Shown here: one piece after another, positions 25,366-33,957 of the stretch
How the letters are laid out: every line of letters starts with the position of its first letter
Numbering within the stretch: the stretch's first letter is position 1
Source: DASRIA01 sp963724065
Lineage (GTDB): Bacteria > Actinomycetota > Thermoleophilia > Solirubrobacterales > JBBDJG01
Assembly: GCA_963724065.1 (NCBI GenBank)
Contig: CAVRTB010000001.1
Span: forward strand, 496,001-560,000
DNA length: 64,000 bases
Direction of reading: 5' to 3'
Notes under the pieces: model-generated
The model's input: the letters and a program-made list of their open reading frames with translations, nothing else
Database searches by the model: none
What the model was told of the DNA's origin: nothing
Program-made: the position numbers and the translations under genes

Positions 25366-26162
25366 GACTGCTCCTTCGCGTGGTTGACGATGTCGTCGAG
25401 CAGCGACTCGACCATGCGGACAGCCTCGTCCAGGGATGCACGCACGGGCTCGCTCAGCTCCGCGCTGAGCGCGTCCTTCTCGATGTCCAGGATCGTCGCG
25501 GGCTCGCATCCGACGACCAGCACCCGCGGCATCCGCTCGGACAGGTTGCGCGCGAGGGCGAGCACCTTCACCGGATCCATCCCATGTGCCTCGACGGCCA
25601 CCGCGCCGTCGTCGGGCTCGGGCTCGACAAGGTAGAGCGTGCCGGGCGTGTTGCCACGCGGCAGCGCGTCCACGAACACCGCGACGTCATAGTCCTGGAG
25701 CGCGTAGGCGAGGTCCATCCCGCGGATGCCGAAGTCCTCGACGACCACACCGGCGGGCAGCTTGCTGCGCGCGAGCCGGGTCACCACCTCGACGCCGAAG
25801 CCGTCGTCGCCGAGGAAGACGTTGCCGATGCCCGCCACGAGCACGCGCAGCGCCGGGGCGGTGATCGGCTCGTCATCGAGCGGCTCGACCTCCTCGGGGG
25901 TGAAGTAGAACCTGTGCCCGATCTGGCGGTCGGCGCCGAGATCGCGACCCGGGTCGTCCTCGACGGTCACGGCGAGCTGGATCGTGCCCTCCATGCTTTC
26001 GACGATCTCCTCGACGACCGCCGTCTTGCCGTTCAGCGCGAGGTCGAACACGTCGGCGGCGCGGCGGGGATGCAGGCGCACGCGACTGCGCCGGCGCAGC
26101 TCGACCCCTGCAACCGTGACGGCGTCCGGGGCGGGCCGCTCGAGCTGCTCCCAGTTGCTCAT
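25362..26162 (-). CDS. Hydrogenase maturation protease (HyaD/HoxW type) with extra N-terminal domain
   Basis: 266 residues; ATG 26162 overlaps the upstream stop (ATGA). The C-terminal 165 residues are the M52/HybD endopeptidase fold: VLVAGIGNVFLGDDGFGVEV, DFGIRGMDLAYAL, VDALPRG and EAHGMDP, which carry the Asp/His nickel-sensing residues. It trims the large-subunit C-terminus after NiFe insertion. The first ~95 residues form an extra domain (VELRRRSRVRLHPRRAADVF... RFYFTPEEVEPL) not found in E. coli HyaD/HybD. The cleavage site on the partner would be just after the DPCLPCGVH motif. Confidence 0.9.
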   Translation of the reverse strand: MSNWEQLERPAPDAVTVAGVELRRRSRVRLHPRRAADVFDLALNGKTAVVEEIVESMEGTIQLAVTVEDDPGRDLGADRQIGHRFYFTPEEVEPLDDEPITAPALRVLVAGIGNVFLGDDGFGVEVVTRLARSKLPAGVVVEDFGIRGMDLAYALQDYDVAVFVDALPRGNTPGTLYLVEPEPDDGAVAVEAHGMDPVKVLALARNLSERMPRVLVVGCEPATILDIEKDALSAELSEPVRASLDEAVRMVESLLDDIVNHAKEQS

Positions 26163-27097
26163 CGGGAACGTGCCATGCCGAACTCGCGGATCGTCCCGTG
26201 CAGGTTCATGAGCTGCTCCTGCGACAGGGACTCGGTGCGCTCGAGGATCTCGCGCGTGCGCGGGTCCGCGGCGCGCATCTGCGCCTTCTCCTCGTCGGTG
26301 AGGCTGAGGATGTTCAGGACGAGCATCTGGTCGATCTCGCCCCCGTCGAAGAGGTCGCCCGGGCTCTCGGGCGCGATCTCGGGATGGTCGGGCAGGATGA
26401 TCGGCGCCGACAGCAGCGTGTGGCGCTCGCCCGGCTCGCCGACGAGCACCGGCCAGGTGCCGTCGTTGCGGCAGCGTTTCGCATCCGCACGCCGCTCGTC
26501 CGGAGGGTCGGTGAGCGACACGAAGGCCCCGTCGCGGGCCTTGAGGATCGTGTGCGTGGAGCACATCGTCTGCCGCAGTGCCTCCTCGCGGTCGTCTCCG
26601 GCGAACGGCGTGGTGTTTGCGATGCGCACGCTCACGCGGTGCAGATCCTCCGCGAGTGGCTGCGCGGAAACGTCGACCTGCCCCTCGAGCGATCGCCAGC
26701 TCCGTACGAGTGTGCCGCCCCCGAGGTCCTCTTCGCTGCCTCCGGCCGGGATCGCGATCGGGCCGGGCGCCGCGATCTCCCGCTCGGTCGCCTCGTCCCA
26801 GGCGACGTGGCGCTCACCGTCGATCGTCAGCTCGTCCACATCGCGCCCGCCGGTGGTGACACGGCGCTTCACGACGTGCAGGAAGCGCACGACAACGTCG
26901 ACTCGGGGGTCCGCTCCTTCGACCAGGCACTGCGTCTGCATGCTCCAGCGGTCGTCCGGATGGGCCTCGCTGTGCGCGCGCGGATACACGCCGCCGAAGG
27001 TCCACCGCCGCTGGTTCTTGGTGGCCGACCTGCGATAGGGCCACAGCACGTAGCCCTCGTACAGGACTGCGTCGGCGATGCTGCGCAGCGCGTCCAC
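26159..27097 (-). CDS. Conserved hydrogenase-operon protein, 312 residues, unknown function
   Basis: No signal peptide or membrane helix. It opens VLYEGYVLWPYRRSATKNQ and RWTFGGVYP, a block I associate with hypotheticals in actinobacterial group 1h hydrogenase operons. A mixed alpha/beta body with single Cys residues (TQCLVEG, QTMCSTHT, KRCRNDG) and a helical C-terminus follow. Start at 27097 directly follows the stop of the upstream gene; the end overlaps the protease start. Likely an assembly or stability factor for the enzyme (inference from operon position only). Confidence 0.8.
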   Translation of the reverse strand: MDALRSIADAVLYEGYVLWPYRRSATKNQRRWTFGGVYPRAHSEAHPDDRWSMQTQCLVEGADPRVDVVVRFLHVVKRRVTTGGRDVDELTIDGERHVAWDEATEREIAAPGPIAIPAGGSEEDLGGGTLVRSWRSLEGQVDVSAQPLAEDLHRVSVRIANTTPFAGDDREEALRQTMCSTHTILKARDGAFVSLTDPPDERRADAKRCRNDGTWPVLVGEPGERHTLLSAPIILPDHPEIAPESPGDLFDGGEIDQMLVLNILSLTDEEKAQMRAADPRTREILERTESLSQEQLMNLHGTIREFGMARSR

Positions 27098-27763
27098 TCA
27101 ACCTTCCTCGCCGAGCAGGCGGTCGAGCGCCTGCTCCCAGCTCGTCAGGGAGTGCCGCGCGCGGTACGCGTAGAGGCGCTCAAACGCCTCGCGGTCGAGC
27201 CTCAGCCAGGCGCTGCCGGGGAAGTACATGTCCATCGTGTCGCGCCAGGCGGCCACGGGCATGCGGTACTCGGCCTCGCTGTTCCAGTCGATCATGCCCG
27301 TCTGGAGCAGGCCGCTCTCGGCGGTGTAGAAGACGGTTCCGCCGAAGAGCACCTCGAGGGGCACCTCGCCCTCGCGCAGGGCGGCCAGATACTTCGCGGC
27401 CGTCACCTCGAAGTCGTAGGTGCACGGGACATGCAGCTCGACGACGGTCGTGCCCTCGAAGGCCGGCACGACCTGCGACACGCGCAACCACGGGAGGGTG
27501 CGAAGCGTCGTGGCCCATCGCGCGGGATCGCCGAAGACGTCGAGCAGTTGCGGCTGCTCCGCATCGGAGTAGGAGCGCCGCCGCGCCGCGATCTGGATCT
27601 GCACGTCGAGCGATATCGACCGGATCGGCTGTCCGGAGCGGCTCTCTACCTCTAGCTCGAAGCCGAGCGTCGGCGCAGCTGCGTAGGCGACCGGGGCGGC
27701 GCCGCGCACGGCGAAGCCGAGATCGATCATCGGACCGCCGATCGGGCGCAGCCGGCTTGTCAC
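27098..27763 (-). CDS. DUF6084-like hydrogenase-operon protein
   Basis: About 221 residues from GTG 27763, which has GGAGG five bases upstream; TTG 27775 is the upstream alternative. Beta-rich N-terminal half (APTLGFELEVESR, IRSISLDVQIQIAARR) and a C-terminal helical part (WEQALDRLL). Residues such as VPCTYDFEV and PGSAWLRLDREAFERLY resemble a family I recall as DUF6084, found with group 1h hydrogenases. Function unknown. One base separates it from the 312-residue gene. Confidence 0.78.
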   Translation of the reverse strand: MTSRLRPIGGPMIDLGFAVRGAAPVAYAAAPTLGFELEVESRSGQPIRSISLDVQIQIAARRRSYSDAEQPQLLDVFGDPARWATTLRTLPWLRVSQVVPAFEGTTVVELHVPCTYDFEVTAAKYLAALREGEVPLEVLFGGTVFYTAESGLLQTGMIDWNSEAEYRMPVAAWRDTMDMYFPGSAWLRLDREAFERLYAYRARHSLTSWEQALDRLLGEEG

Positions 27764-27782
27764 GGACGCCTCCAAACCGCTT

Positions 27783-27992
27783 CTATGCCGGTGACAGGTT
27801 CGGCATGCTGGGGTCGATCGGGTTCCGTGCGCTTGCGTTGATGCCGGTCGAGCGCTCCGCGGTCGCGCGGCCGTCCGGCAGATGGCCGGATTGCTTCTCG
27901 TAGTTCCCCTTGGCGTTGCCCTTCTTGATCCCCGGCGTGTGCGCGGAGGCGTCAGGCGAGACGTCCGGCTTGCCGACCTTGAGGTTCGCCAT
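27783..27992 (-). CDS. 69-residue hydrophilic hydrogenase-operon protein
   Basis: ATG 27992 has AAAGGAG five bases upstream, which favours it over the longer in-frame start at 28031. The protein is polar and Gly/Asn/Pro/Ser-rich (GIKKGNAKGNYEKQ, NPIDPSMPNLSPA), with no hydrophobic core, so probably disordered. Its start overlaps the end of the DUF5947-like gene by 41 bases in another frame. No family recognised. Confidence 0.65.
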   Translation of the reverse strand: MANLKVGKPDVSPDASAHTPGIKKGNAKGNYEKQSGHLPDGRATAERSTGINASARNPIDPSMPNLSPA

Positions 27993-28668
27993 GCTGCTCC
28001 TTTCTACGTTCTGTCGTGGGCCGTCCTTCATGCGTGCGCGAGCGTCCGTCGAGCGTTTCGAAGAACCGCCCGATCTCCTCCCAGACCTCCTTGCCTCCGG
28101 TGAGCCCGCGCCAGCGGGTCCGGATCAGGCCGACCAGCGCGTAGCAGTCGTCGATCGGCACGAGCCAATGACCGCGTGCGCCGCGGGCGCGGTTGACGAG
28201 CAGCGCCTCGACGTCGGGCTCGATCTCGCCGAGCACCGGGTTGTCCGCCTCCAGCGCCTGCCAGGCCTCCAATCCCAGGAGCGACTCGGTGGCTCCCATC
28301 GGGCCCGGATAGAAGGCCACCACGCGCTGCGCGGCGGAGTTGTGGAAGAAGAAAGCCATCTCGACCGGGATCCGCAGCCCCTCCCATGCGGCGTCGGCAA
28401 GGTCGAACCCGGCAAGGCGCAGCCGGCGCTCGGGTATCAGGCGATAGTGGCCGCCACCGGCCGCGCCGCGGTCGAACAGGATCTTGCACGCGGTGCACGC
28501 GCACATCAGTTCCCTGCTCTCGAGGTCGAGCAGGTGGCGATGCTCCGAGGGGATCGGCGCCCCACACAGCTCGCATCGTTCCGGTTGCGCTTCGACGCGC
28601 TCGGTCCGCGCGCGCTGGGCGAGGCGGCCGAGTCGCGAGCCTCCCGCGATGTCCGGTCGCGCGCTCAT
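27952..28668 (-). CDS. DUF5947-like hydrogenase-operon protein with zinc-ribbon motif
   Basis: 238 residues; ATG overlaps the previous stop (ATGA). N-terminal metal-binding part: CELCGAPIP, then EHRHLLD, then CACTACKILF, a four-to-six Cys/His set fitting zinc. The middle has IPVEMAFFFHNS and VVAFYPGPMGATES; the end is polar. The pattern matches what I recall as DUF5947, encoded with group 1h hydrogenases. Its biochemical job is unknown. Confidence 0.82.
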   Translation of the reverse strand: MSARPDIAGGSRLGRLAQRARTERVEAQPERCELCGAPIPSEHRHLLDLESRELMCACTACKILFDRGAAGGGHYRLIPERRLRLAGFDLADAAWEGLRIPVEMAFFFHNSAAQRVVAFYPGPMGATESLLGLEAWQALEADNPVLGEIEPDVEALLVNRARGARGHWLVPIDDCYALVGLIRTRWRGLTGGKEVWEEIGRFFETLDGRSRTHEGRPTTERRKEQHGEPQGRQAGRLA

Positions 28669-29570
28669 GCCGGTGTCGCGAGCGCCACCTTGACGAGCCC
28701 GGCGTCATCAGCCAGCAGCGGCACCGGCTCGAGGTATAGCGCGGGCGCGTCGAGGCACCGCCCGGCCCGCAGCAGGTCGTAGGTGTGATCGCACTGCGCG
28801 CAGGTCAGTTCCCCTCCGCGCAGCTGCGCTTCCTCGAGCGACGCCTCGCACTGCATGCACGACGGCCTGTAGGCGTAGAGCTGCCCCGCCACCCGGCAGA
28901 ACAGCACTTGCGCGCCGGCGACTGTCTTCAGGAGCGTCCCGTCCACGCGCAGCTCGGACAGCACGCCGGCCGTGACCCACGCACCGTGATCGGCGCCGCT
29001 CCCGTTCGTGGCCGGTGCTTCGAGCTGGATCAGCTTCGGGCCGTTCGCCGGGGCACCCACGGCCGGCGCGCCCAGCTGGATCAGCCCGGGTTCCGCGGCG
29101 GGCGCCGGTTGCTCGTCCTGCGCCTCGATCTGCGTGACCTCGGGGGCGTGCTTGCGGATCGCGTCCTCGATCGCGAGCTTGAGCGTCATCGCCGAGGAGG
29201 GGCACCCGCTGCAGCTCCCCTGCATCCGCAGGCGCACCACGCCTTCCTCGATCGCGAGCAGCTCGACGTCGCCGCCGTGCGAGTCGAGATACGGGCGCAC
29301 CTCGGCGAGCGCCTCCCGCACCCGGTCCGCGACGGGCACGGGGTGTATCCCGTGCAGGATCAGCAGGTGCGAGACCAGCTCGTCCTGCGCGAGCGCGGAC
29401 CGGTCCGCGACCCGGCCCACGAGCCGCTCGATCCCCTCGCCGTAGAGGTCGAGCAACGCAGCGACCAGCTCCGTGGCCGTGTCACGCGCCGCGGGGTCGG
29501 CGAAGCCCTCCACCTCCTCGAGGAGGGTGTCGACGCGCGCGACCTGCTCCCGTGCGTGGAGGTCGTCCAT
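28665..29570 (-). CDS. NifU-domain protein fused to a Rieske-like CxxC...CxxC domain
   Basis: 301 residues. Residues about 80-150 are a NifU C-terminal (Nfu) Fe-S scaffold (VRPYLDSHGGDVELL, MQGSCSGCPSS with the cluster Cys pair). After an Ala/Pro/Gly linker with two LIQLxAP repeats, residues 200-300 resemble a Rieske/NirD fold, but the ligand sets are CMQC and CAQCDH where Rieske has CxH and CxxH. It may bind zinc, a rubredoxin-type iron or a modified cluster. Located directly after the large-subunit gene, it is a candidate electron carrier or cluster donor for the hydrogenase. Confidence 0.83.
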   Translation of the reverse strand: MDDLHAREQVARVDTLLEEVEGFADPAARDTATELVAALLDLYGEGIERLVGRVADRSALAQDELVSHLLILHGIHPVPVADRVREALAEVRPYLDSHGGDVELLAIEEGVVRLRMQGSCSGCPSSAMTLKLAIEDAIRKHAPEVTQIEAQDEQPAPAAEPGLIQLGAPAVGAPANGPKLIQLEAPATNGSGADHGAWVTAGVLSELRVDGTLLKTVAGAQVLFCRVAGQLYAYRPSCMQCEASLEEAQLRGGELTCAQCDHTYDLLRAGRCLDAPALYLEPVPLLADDAGLVKVALATPA

Positions 29571-29577
29571 GCCGCGC

Positions 29578-31371
29578 CTAACCGCCGTAGTTCGCGCCGA
29601 ACATCGGCGAGTGCACCTGCTTGAGCGTCTTCCCCCCGCCCAGGTACATGTGGACTCCGCACGGGAGGCAGGGGTCGAAGCTGCGCACCGCGCGCATGAT
29701 GTCGATGCCCCTGAAGTCGTCCGGGCCGTTCTCCTCGAAGATCGGCTGTCCCATGACCGCGTCCTCGTAGGGACCAGGCGTCCCGTAGGAGTCCGTCGGG
29801 CTGCCGTTCCAGGGGGTCGGCGGGTAGGGGTGGTAGTTCGCGATCTTGCCGTCGCGGATCACCATGTGGTGCGAGAGCACGCCGCGCACGGCCTCGTGGA
29901 AGCCGCACCCGATCGCCTCGTCCGGGACGTCGAAGTCCTCGAACACCTTCGTGTTCCCGGCCCGCACCTCGTTCAGCCCCTGGTCGAGGAAGTGCATCGC
30001 CATGCCGGCCGCGTACGCGAGGAAGTAGATCCGCGCCCGGTTGCGCTCGATCGCGTTCGACCACTGCGGGATCTTCCACTCGAGCGTCGTGTCCGGCGTG
30101 TTCGGCGTCTTCGGCAGGTTGATCGTCACGCCGTCGCCGGTGGCGTTCACGTAGGGAGTCTTCACCTTGTTGGCAAGGGCTGTCGCCCACAGCCGCGCCA
30201 GCGGGCCTCCGCCTGTGTCGAGCGCCAGGTAGTCGCCGGTGCGCTTGTCGAACCAGCGCGGGCTCATCACCCACGAGTAGTTGCCGCCCGCGAGGTCGCG
30301 CTTCTGCGGCTTCGGGAGCGTGGTTTGGTTCCACGGGTGGCGCTTGTCGACGGGGTTGCCGAGCGGGTCCTTGTCGACGAACGTCTCCTCGTTCTGCCAG
30401 TCCTCGTAGTAGGAGCTGCCGAGCAGGATGCGGATCCCGAGGTTGATGTCGACCAGGTTCGTCGTCACCAGCTCGCCGTCCACCACGACGCCGGGCGTGA
30501 CGAACATCTCGTTCCCCCAGGCGTCCATGTTCTTGTAGGTGTAGTCGACGTGGGCGGGGTTGTTCAAGGAGCCCCAGCAGCCGAGCAGGACCCGCCTTCT
30601 GCCGATCTCCTCGTAGCCCGGCAGGGCCTCGTAGAAGAAGTCGAACACGTCGTCGTTCATCGCGACGGCCTTCTTGATGAAGTCGAGGCACCGCAGCAGC
30701 CGGCTGAGGTAGTCCGTGAACAGCGTGGGCGTCGGCACAGTGCCGACGCCGCCCGGGTAGATCGTGGACGGGTGCACGTGGCGGCCCTCCATCAGGCAGA
30801 TCATCTCGCGCCCGATGCGGCTCATGTGGAGCGCTTCCTTGTAGGTCTCGCCGACGAACGGGTTGTAGGAGCGCATGATGTCGGCGATCGTCTTGTAGCC
30901 GTGCACGTTGGCGCCGGGCGCGTCGGTCTTCTCGGCCTTCGCGAGCACGCCCGGGTTGGTCTCCTTCACCATCTGCTCGCAGTAGTCCACGAACACGAGG
31001 TTGTCCTGGAAGATGATGTGGTCGAAGATGTACTCGGCCGCCTCGCCGAGGTTCACGATCCACTCACCGAGCGGCGGCGTCTTGACGCCGAACGCCATGT
31101 TCTGCGCGTACTGCGAGCACACGGCGTGGTTGTCGCCGCAGATGCCGCAGATGCGGCTCGTGATGAAGTGCGCGTCGCGCGGGTCCTTGCCCTTCATGAA
31201 CACGCTGTAGCCCCGGAACATCGATGAGGTGCTCTTGCACGACACGACCTCGTTGTTCTCGAAGTCGATCTTCGTGTAGATGCCGAGGTTCCCGACGATC
31301 CTCGTGATCGGGTCCCAGGACATGTCGACGACCTTGCCGGCCTGCGGCTTGATCCTCTCGCGAATTGCCAT
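29578..31371 (-). CDS. hhyL: Group 1h [NiFe]-hydrogenase large subunit (HhyL)
   Basis: 597 residues. Holds the NiFe(CN)2CO active site. The L1 motif is RICGICGDNHAVC near residue 75 and the L2 motif is DPCLPCGVH near residue 570, followed by a C-terminal tail expected to be cut by the maturation protease. The overall pattern (KVVDMSWDPITRIVGNLG, HSPMFG near the end) fits high-affinity, O2-tolerant group 1h (old group 5) enzymes of actinobacteria that oxidise atmospheric H2. GAGGAAGGGG lies before ATG. It pairs with the small subunit 47 bases upstream. Confidence 0.97.
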   Translation of the reverse strand: MAIRERIKPQAGKVVDMSWDPITRIVGNLGIYTKIDFENNEVVSCKSTSSMFRGYSVFMKGKDPRDAHFITSRICGICGDNHAVCSQYAQNMAFGVKTPPLGEWIVNLGEAAEYIFDHIIFQDNLVFVDYCEQMVKETNPGVLAKAEKTDAPGANVHGYKTIADIMRSYNPFVGETYKEALHMSRIGREMICLMEGRHVHPSTIYPGGVGTVPTPTLFTDYLSRLLRCLDFIKKAVAMNDDVFDFFYEALPGYEEIGRRRVLLGCWGSLNNPAHVDYTYKNMDAWGNEMFVTPGVVVDGELVTTNLVDINLGIRILLGSSYYEDWQNEETFVDKDPLGNPVDKRHPWNQTTLPKPQKRDLAGGNYSWVMSPRWFDKRTGDYLALDTGGGPLARLWATALANKVKTPYVNATGDGVTINLPKTPNTPDTTLEWKIPQWSNAIERNRARIYFLAYAAGMAMHFLDQGLNEVRAGNTKVFEDFDVPDEAIGCGFHEAVRGVLSHHMVIRDGKIANYHPYPPTPWNGSPTDSYGTPGPYEDAVMGQPIFEENGPDDFRGIDIMRAVRSFDPCLPCGVHMYLGGGKTLKQVHSPMFGANYGG

Positions 31372-31418
31372 TTGCGGTTTCCCCTTCCTCGAAGCTCAGG
31401 TCGAAGTTCGTCGAACGC

Positions 31419-32480
31419 CTAGGCCCGCCAGCGCGGCTCGTAGCCCGAAGTCAGCTCCGCCTTGTTGTGCCGCCACTTCGGTTCCTTGTTCATGGTCTTG
31501 TTCGTGATGCTGCGCAGCTTGCGCATCAGCGGCCCGTATGACCCGCTGACCGCAGATGAGAGGCCGCCGCCCGGTGGCTGGTCCATGAACGGCATGAACT
31601 TGTCGGGGAAGCCGGGCATCGTGCAGCCGATGCAGATGCCGCCGACGTTCGGGCACCCTCCGATGCCGGCCATCCAGCCGCGCTTGGGCACGTTGCAGTT
31701 GACGACCGGGCCCCAGCACCCGATCTTCACCTGGCACTTGGGCGAGTTGTAGTCCTTGGCGAAGTCGCCCTGCTCGTAGTACCCGGCGCGGTCGCAGCCC
31801 TCGTGGACGGTCTTGCCGAAGATCCACTGTGGCCGCAACTGGTCGTCGAGCGGGATCACGGGCGCGAGGCCGGCCGCCTGGTAGAGCAGCCAGGTGAGCG
31901 TCTCCATGAAGTTCTCCGGCTGCACCGGGCAGCCGGGGACGTTCACGATCGGCAGGCCGCCGGCCGAGCGGAAGTCCCAGCCGAGATAGTCCGCAAGGCC
32001 CATGCACCCCGTCGGGTTTCCCGCCATCGCGTGGATCCCGCCGTAGGTCGCGCAGGTCCCGATCGCCACGACGCCCCATGCCTTCGGCGCGAGGCGGTCG
32101 AGCCACCAGTCGAGCGTCAGCGGCTCGCCCGTGGCGAGGTCGTTGCCGAACGAGGTCCAGTACCCGTCGCCGTTGATGTTCTCGTTCGGTATCGAGCCCT
32201 CGATCACGAGCACGAACGGCTTGTCGAGCGTGCCATCGGCGGCCGCGCGGAAGGGCGCGAGAAACTCCTCGCCACCGAGCGTGGGGGAGAGCACCTTGTT
32301 GTGGAGGTTCACCTTCGGTAACCCCGGGATCGCCCCCAGCAGGACGTCCTCGATCGAGGGTTGCCCGGCAGCGGTGATGGACACCGTGTCCCCGTCGCAG
32401 CTCATCCCCTCCGATATCCAAAGGATGTGGACCTCGTCGACGCCGCTCGCGCGCTCGTCGGCAGCGAGTGCCTCAGCCAT
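31419..32480 (-). CDS. hhyS: Group 1h [NiFe]-hydrogenase small subunit (HhyS)
   Basis: 353 residues from ATG 32480, which has GGAGG five bases upstream; ATG 32492 lies before that site. Carries three Fe-S clusters for electron transfer. The proximal-cluster region reads ISEGMSCDGD, with Asp at a place where other groups have Cys, as described for group 1h. Later ligands: GTCATYGG, VPGCPVQPENF, HEGCDRAGYY, KIGCWGP, GGCPNVGG and CIGCTMPGFPDKF. No Tat signal peptide or C-terminal helix, so cytosolic or attached through other proteins. It overlaps the end of hypA by 8 bases. Confidence 0.96.
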   Translation of the reverse strand: MAEALAADERASGVDEVHILWISEGMSCDGDTVSITAAGQPSIEDVLLGAIPGLPKVNLHNKVLSPTLGGEEFLAPFRAAADGTLDKPFVLVIEGSIPNENINGDGYWTSFGNDLATGEPLTLDWWLDRLAPKAWGVVAIGTCATYGGIHAMAGNPTGCMGLADYLGWDFRSAGGLPIVNVPGCPVQPENFMETLTWLLYQAAGLAPVIPLDDQLRPQWIFGKTVHEGCDRAGYYEQGDFAKDYNSPKCQVKIGCWGPVVNCNVPKRGWMAGIGGCPNVGGICIGCTMPGFPDKFMPFMDQPPGGGLSSAVSGSYGPLMRKLRSITNKTMNKEPKWRHNKAELTSGYEPRWRA

Positions 32481-32850
32481 AACCGCCTCCATTCACCGAT
32501 GTCGATTCCAAGAACGCCTCGTCCAGCTCGAGCGAGTCGACCAACAGCTCCTCGCCTCGCACCACCTCGATGTCCAGCCCCCCGCACTGCGTGCAGGACA
32601 GGGGAAAGTCGGGGAGGAGGCTCTCCGCGCCGCACGCGCGGCAGACCCCCGCGGCCGGTACCACCTCGATCTCGAGCTGCGCTCCATCGAGCGCGGTGCC
32701 CTCGGCGACCAGCTCGAAGGCGAAGCGCAGCGCCGAGGGAACGACCTGTCGCAGGTGCCCCACCTTGACCTCGACGCGCGTGACCGCCCGCCCGCCCGCA
32801 TGCCGGTCGGCGATCGCGACCATCGACTGGGCTATCGCGAGCTCATGCAC
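32473..32850 (-). CDS. hypA: HypA nickel metallochaperone
   Basis: 125 residues; GTG start (reads MHELAIAQS) with AGAGG seven bases upstream. The N-terminal Met-His-Glu binds Ni. The zinc site is CRAC and CTQC (residues about 70-90). Works with HypB to deliver nickel. The C-terminus has a 30-residue extension past the usual HypA end (VRGEELLVDSLELDEAFLE). Confidence 0.96.
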   Translation of the reverse strand: MHELAIAQSMVAIADRHAGGRAVTRVEVKVGHLRQVVPSALRFAFELVAEGTALDGAQLEIEVVPAAGVCRACGAESLLPDFPLSCTQCGGLDIEVVRGEELLVDSLELDEAFLESTSVNGGGYG

Positions 32851-32859
32851 GGTGGGCCT

Positions 32860-33957
32860 CTAACAGATCCTCGGTAGGGGGTCGCCGACGAGCTGATCCA
32901 TCACGCGCCGTCCGCCAAAAGCTGTCTCGACCAGGACCATCCCGGGTGGCGTGGTCCTGACCTCGCCGATCTCGGTCGCGCGCTCGCACCCGGGCACGCC
33001 GCGCAGCGCGGCGAGCGCCTCGTCGGCGGCCTCCGGGGCCACGAAGGCGACCAGCTTGCCCTCGTTCGCGACGTACATGGGGTCGATGCCGAGCAGCTCG
33101 GCCGCGCCCGCCACCGCGGGGTCCACCGGCACGTCGGCCTCGCGCACCACCATCGCGACGCCGGACGCGCGCGCCAGCTCGTTCAGCACCGAGGCCACGC
33201 CGCCCCGCGTGGCGTCGCGCATGCAGTGCAGCGCCGCGCCGGCCGCGCCGAGCAGCGCGTCGGCCGCGGGCCACAACGAGCAGGTGTCGGACTCGATGTC
33301 GGCCTCGAGGCCCAGCTCCCCGCGGGCGAGCATGATCGCGGTGCCGTGGGCGCCGATCGGGCCGGAGAGCAGCACGCGGTCGCCCGGGCGCAGCGCCGCG
33401 GGCGAAAGGCCGGCGCGCGGGTCGACGCGGCCAAGCCCCGTGGTGCACACGTACATCGAGTCGGCGTGGCCGCGCTCGACCACCTTGGTGTCGCCCGCGA
33501 TGATCTCGACCTCGGCCGCGCGGGCGGCTGCCGCAATGGCCTCGACCTCGGCCCGCAGATCGTCGGATGCGAGCCCTTCCTCCAGGATCAGCGAGAGGCT
33601 CATCGCCAGCGGCCGGGCGCCGGACACCGCGAGGTCGTTGACGGTCCCGTTCACCGCGAGCTCCCCGATCGAGCCGCCCGGGAACCTGATCGGCTTGACC
33701 ACGAAGCTGTCCGTCGTGAGCGCGACGCCGGTCCCGTCGATCGACACGACCCCGGCATCAGGGAGCGTCTCGAGCGCGGCCGAGCCGAAGGCCGGCATGA
33801 GCAGCCCTTCGATCAGGGTCTGTGTGGCCTTCCCGCCCGCGCCGTGCGCCATCGTGATCTGCGCGTCCTTGAACTTCGGGCGCTTTGCCCGCGCCGTCTC
33901 GATGATCTCGAGGATCCGCTGCTCGCGACCCGTGACGGCGCTCTCGGGCGCGTTCAC
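32860..33957 (-). CDS. hypE: HypE, dehydrates HypF-derived thiocarboxamide to thiocyanate
   Basis: 365 residues, PurM/AIR-synthase-like ATPase. GTG 33957 overlaps the hypD stop (GTGTGA). Landmarks: MAHGAGGKATQ, VSIDGTGVALTTDSFVVKP, NDLAVSGA, AGDTKVVERG and the carbamoylated C-terminal Cys in the ending PRIC. Supplies CN to the HypCD complex. Confidence 0.97.
   Translation of the reverse strand: MNAPESAVTGREQRILEIIETARAKRPKFKDAQITMAHGAGGKATQTLIEGLLMPAFGSAALETLPDAGVVSIDGTGVALTTDSFVVKPIRFPGGSIGELAVNGTVNDLAVSGARPLAMSLSLILEEGLASDDLRAEVEAIAAAARAAEVEIIAGDTKVVERGHADSMYVCTTGLGRVDPRAGLSPAALRPGDRVLLSGPIGAHGTAIMLARGELGLEADIESDTCSLWPAADALLGAAGAALHCMRDATRGGVASVLNELARASGVAMVVREADVPVDPAVAGAAELLGIDPMYVANEGKLVAFVAPEAADEALAALRGVPGCERATEIGEVRTTPPGMVLVETAFGGRRVMDQLVGDPLPRIC

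Noticed and set aside
29578..32480. Hydrogenase as a group 1d or 2 enzyme
   Set aside because: No Tat signal on the small subunit, Asp near the proximal cluster, and the accessory gene set fit group 1h better.
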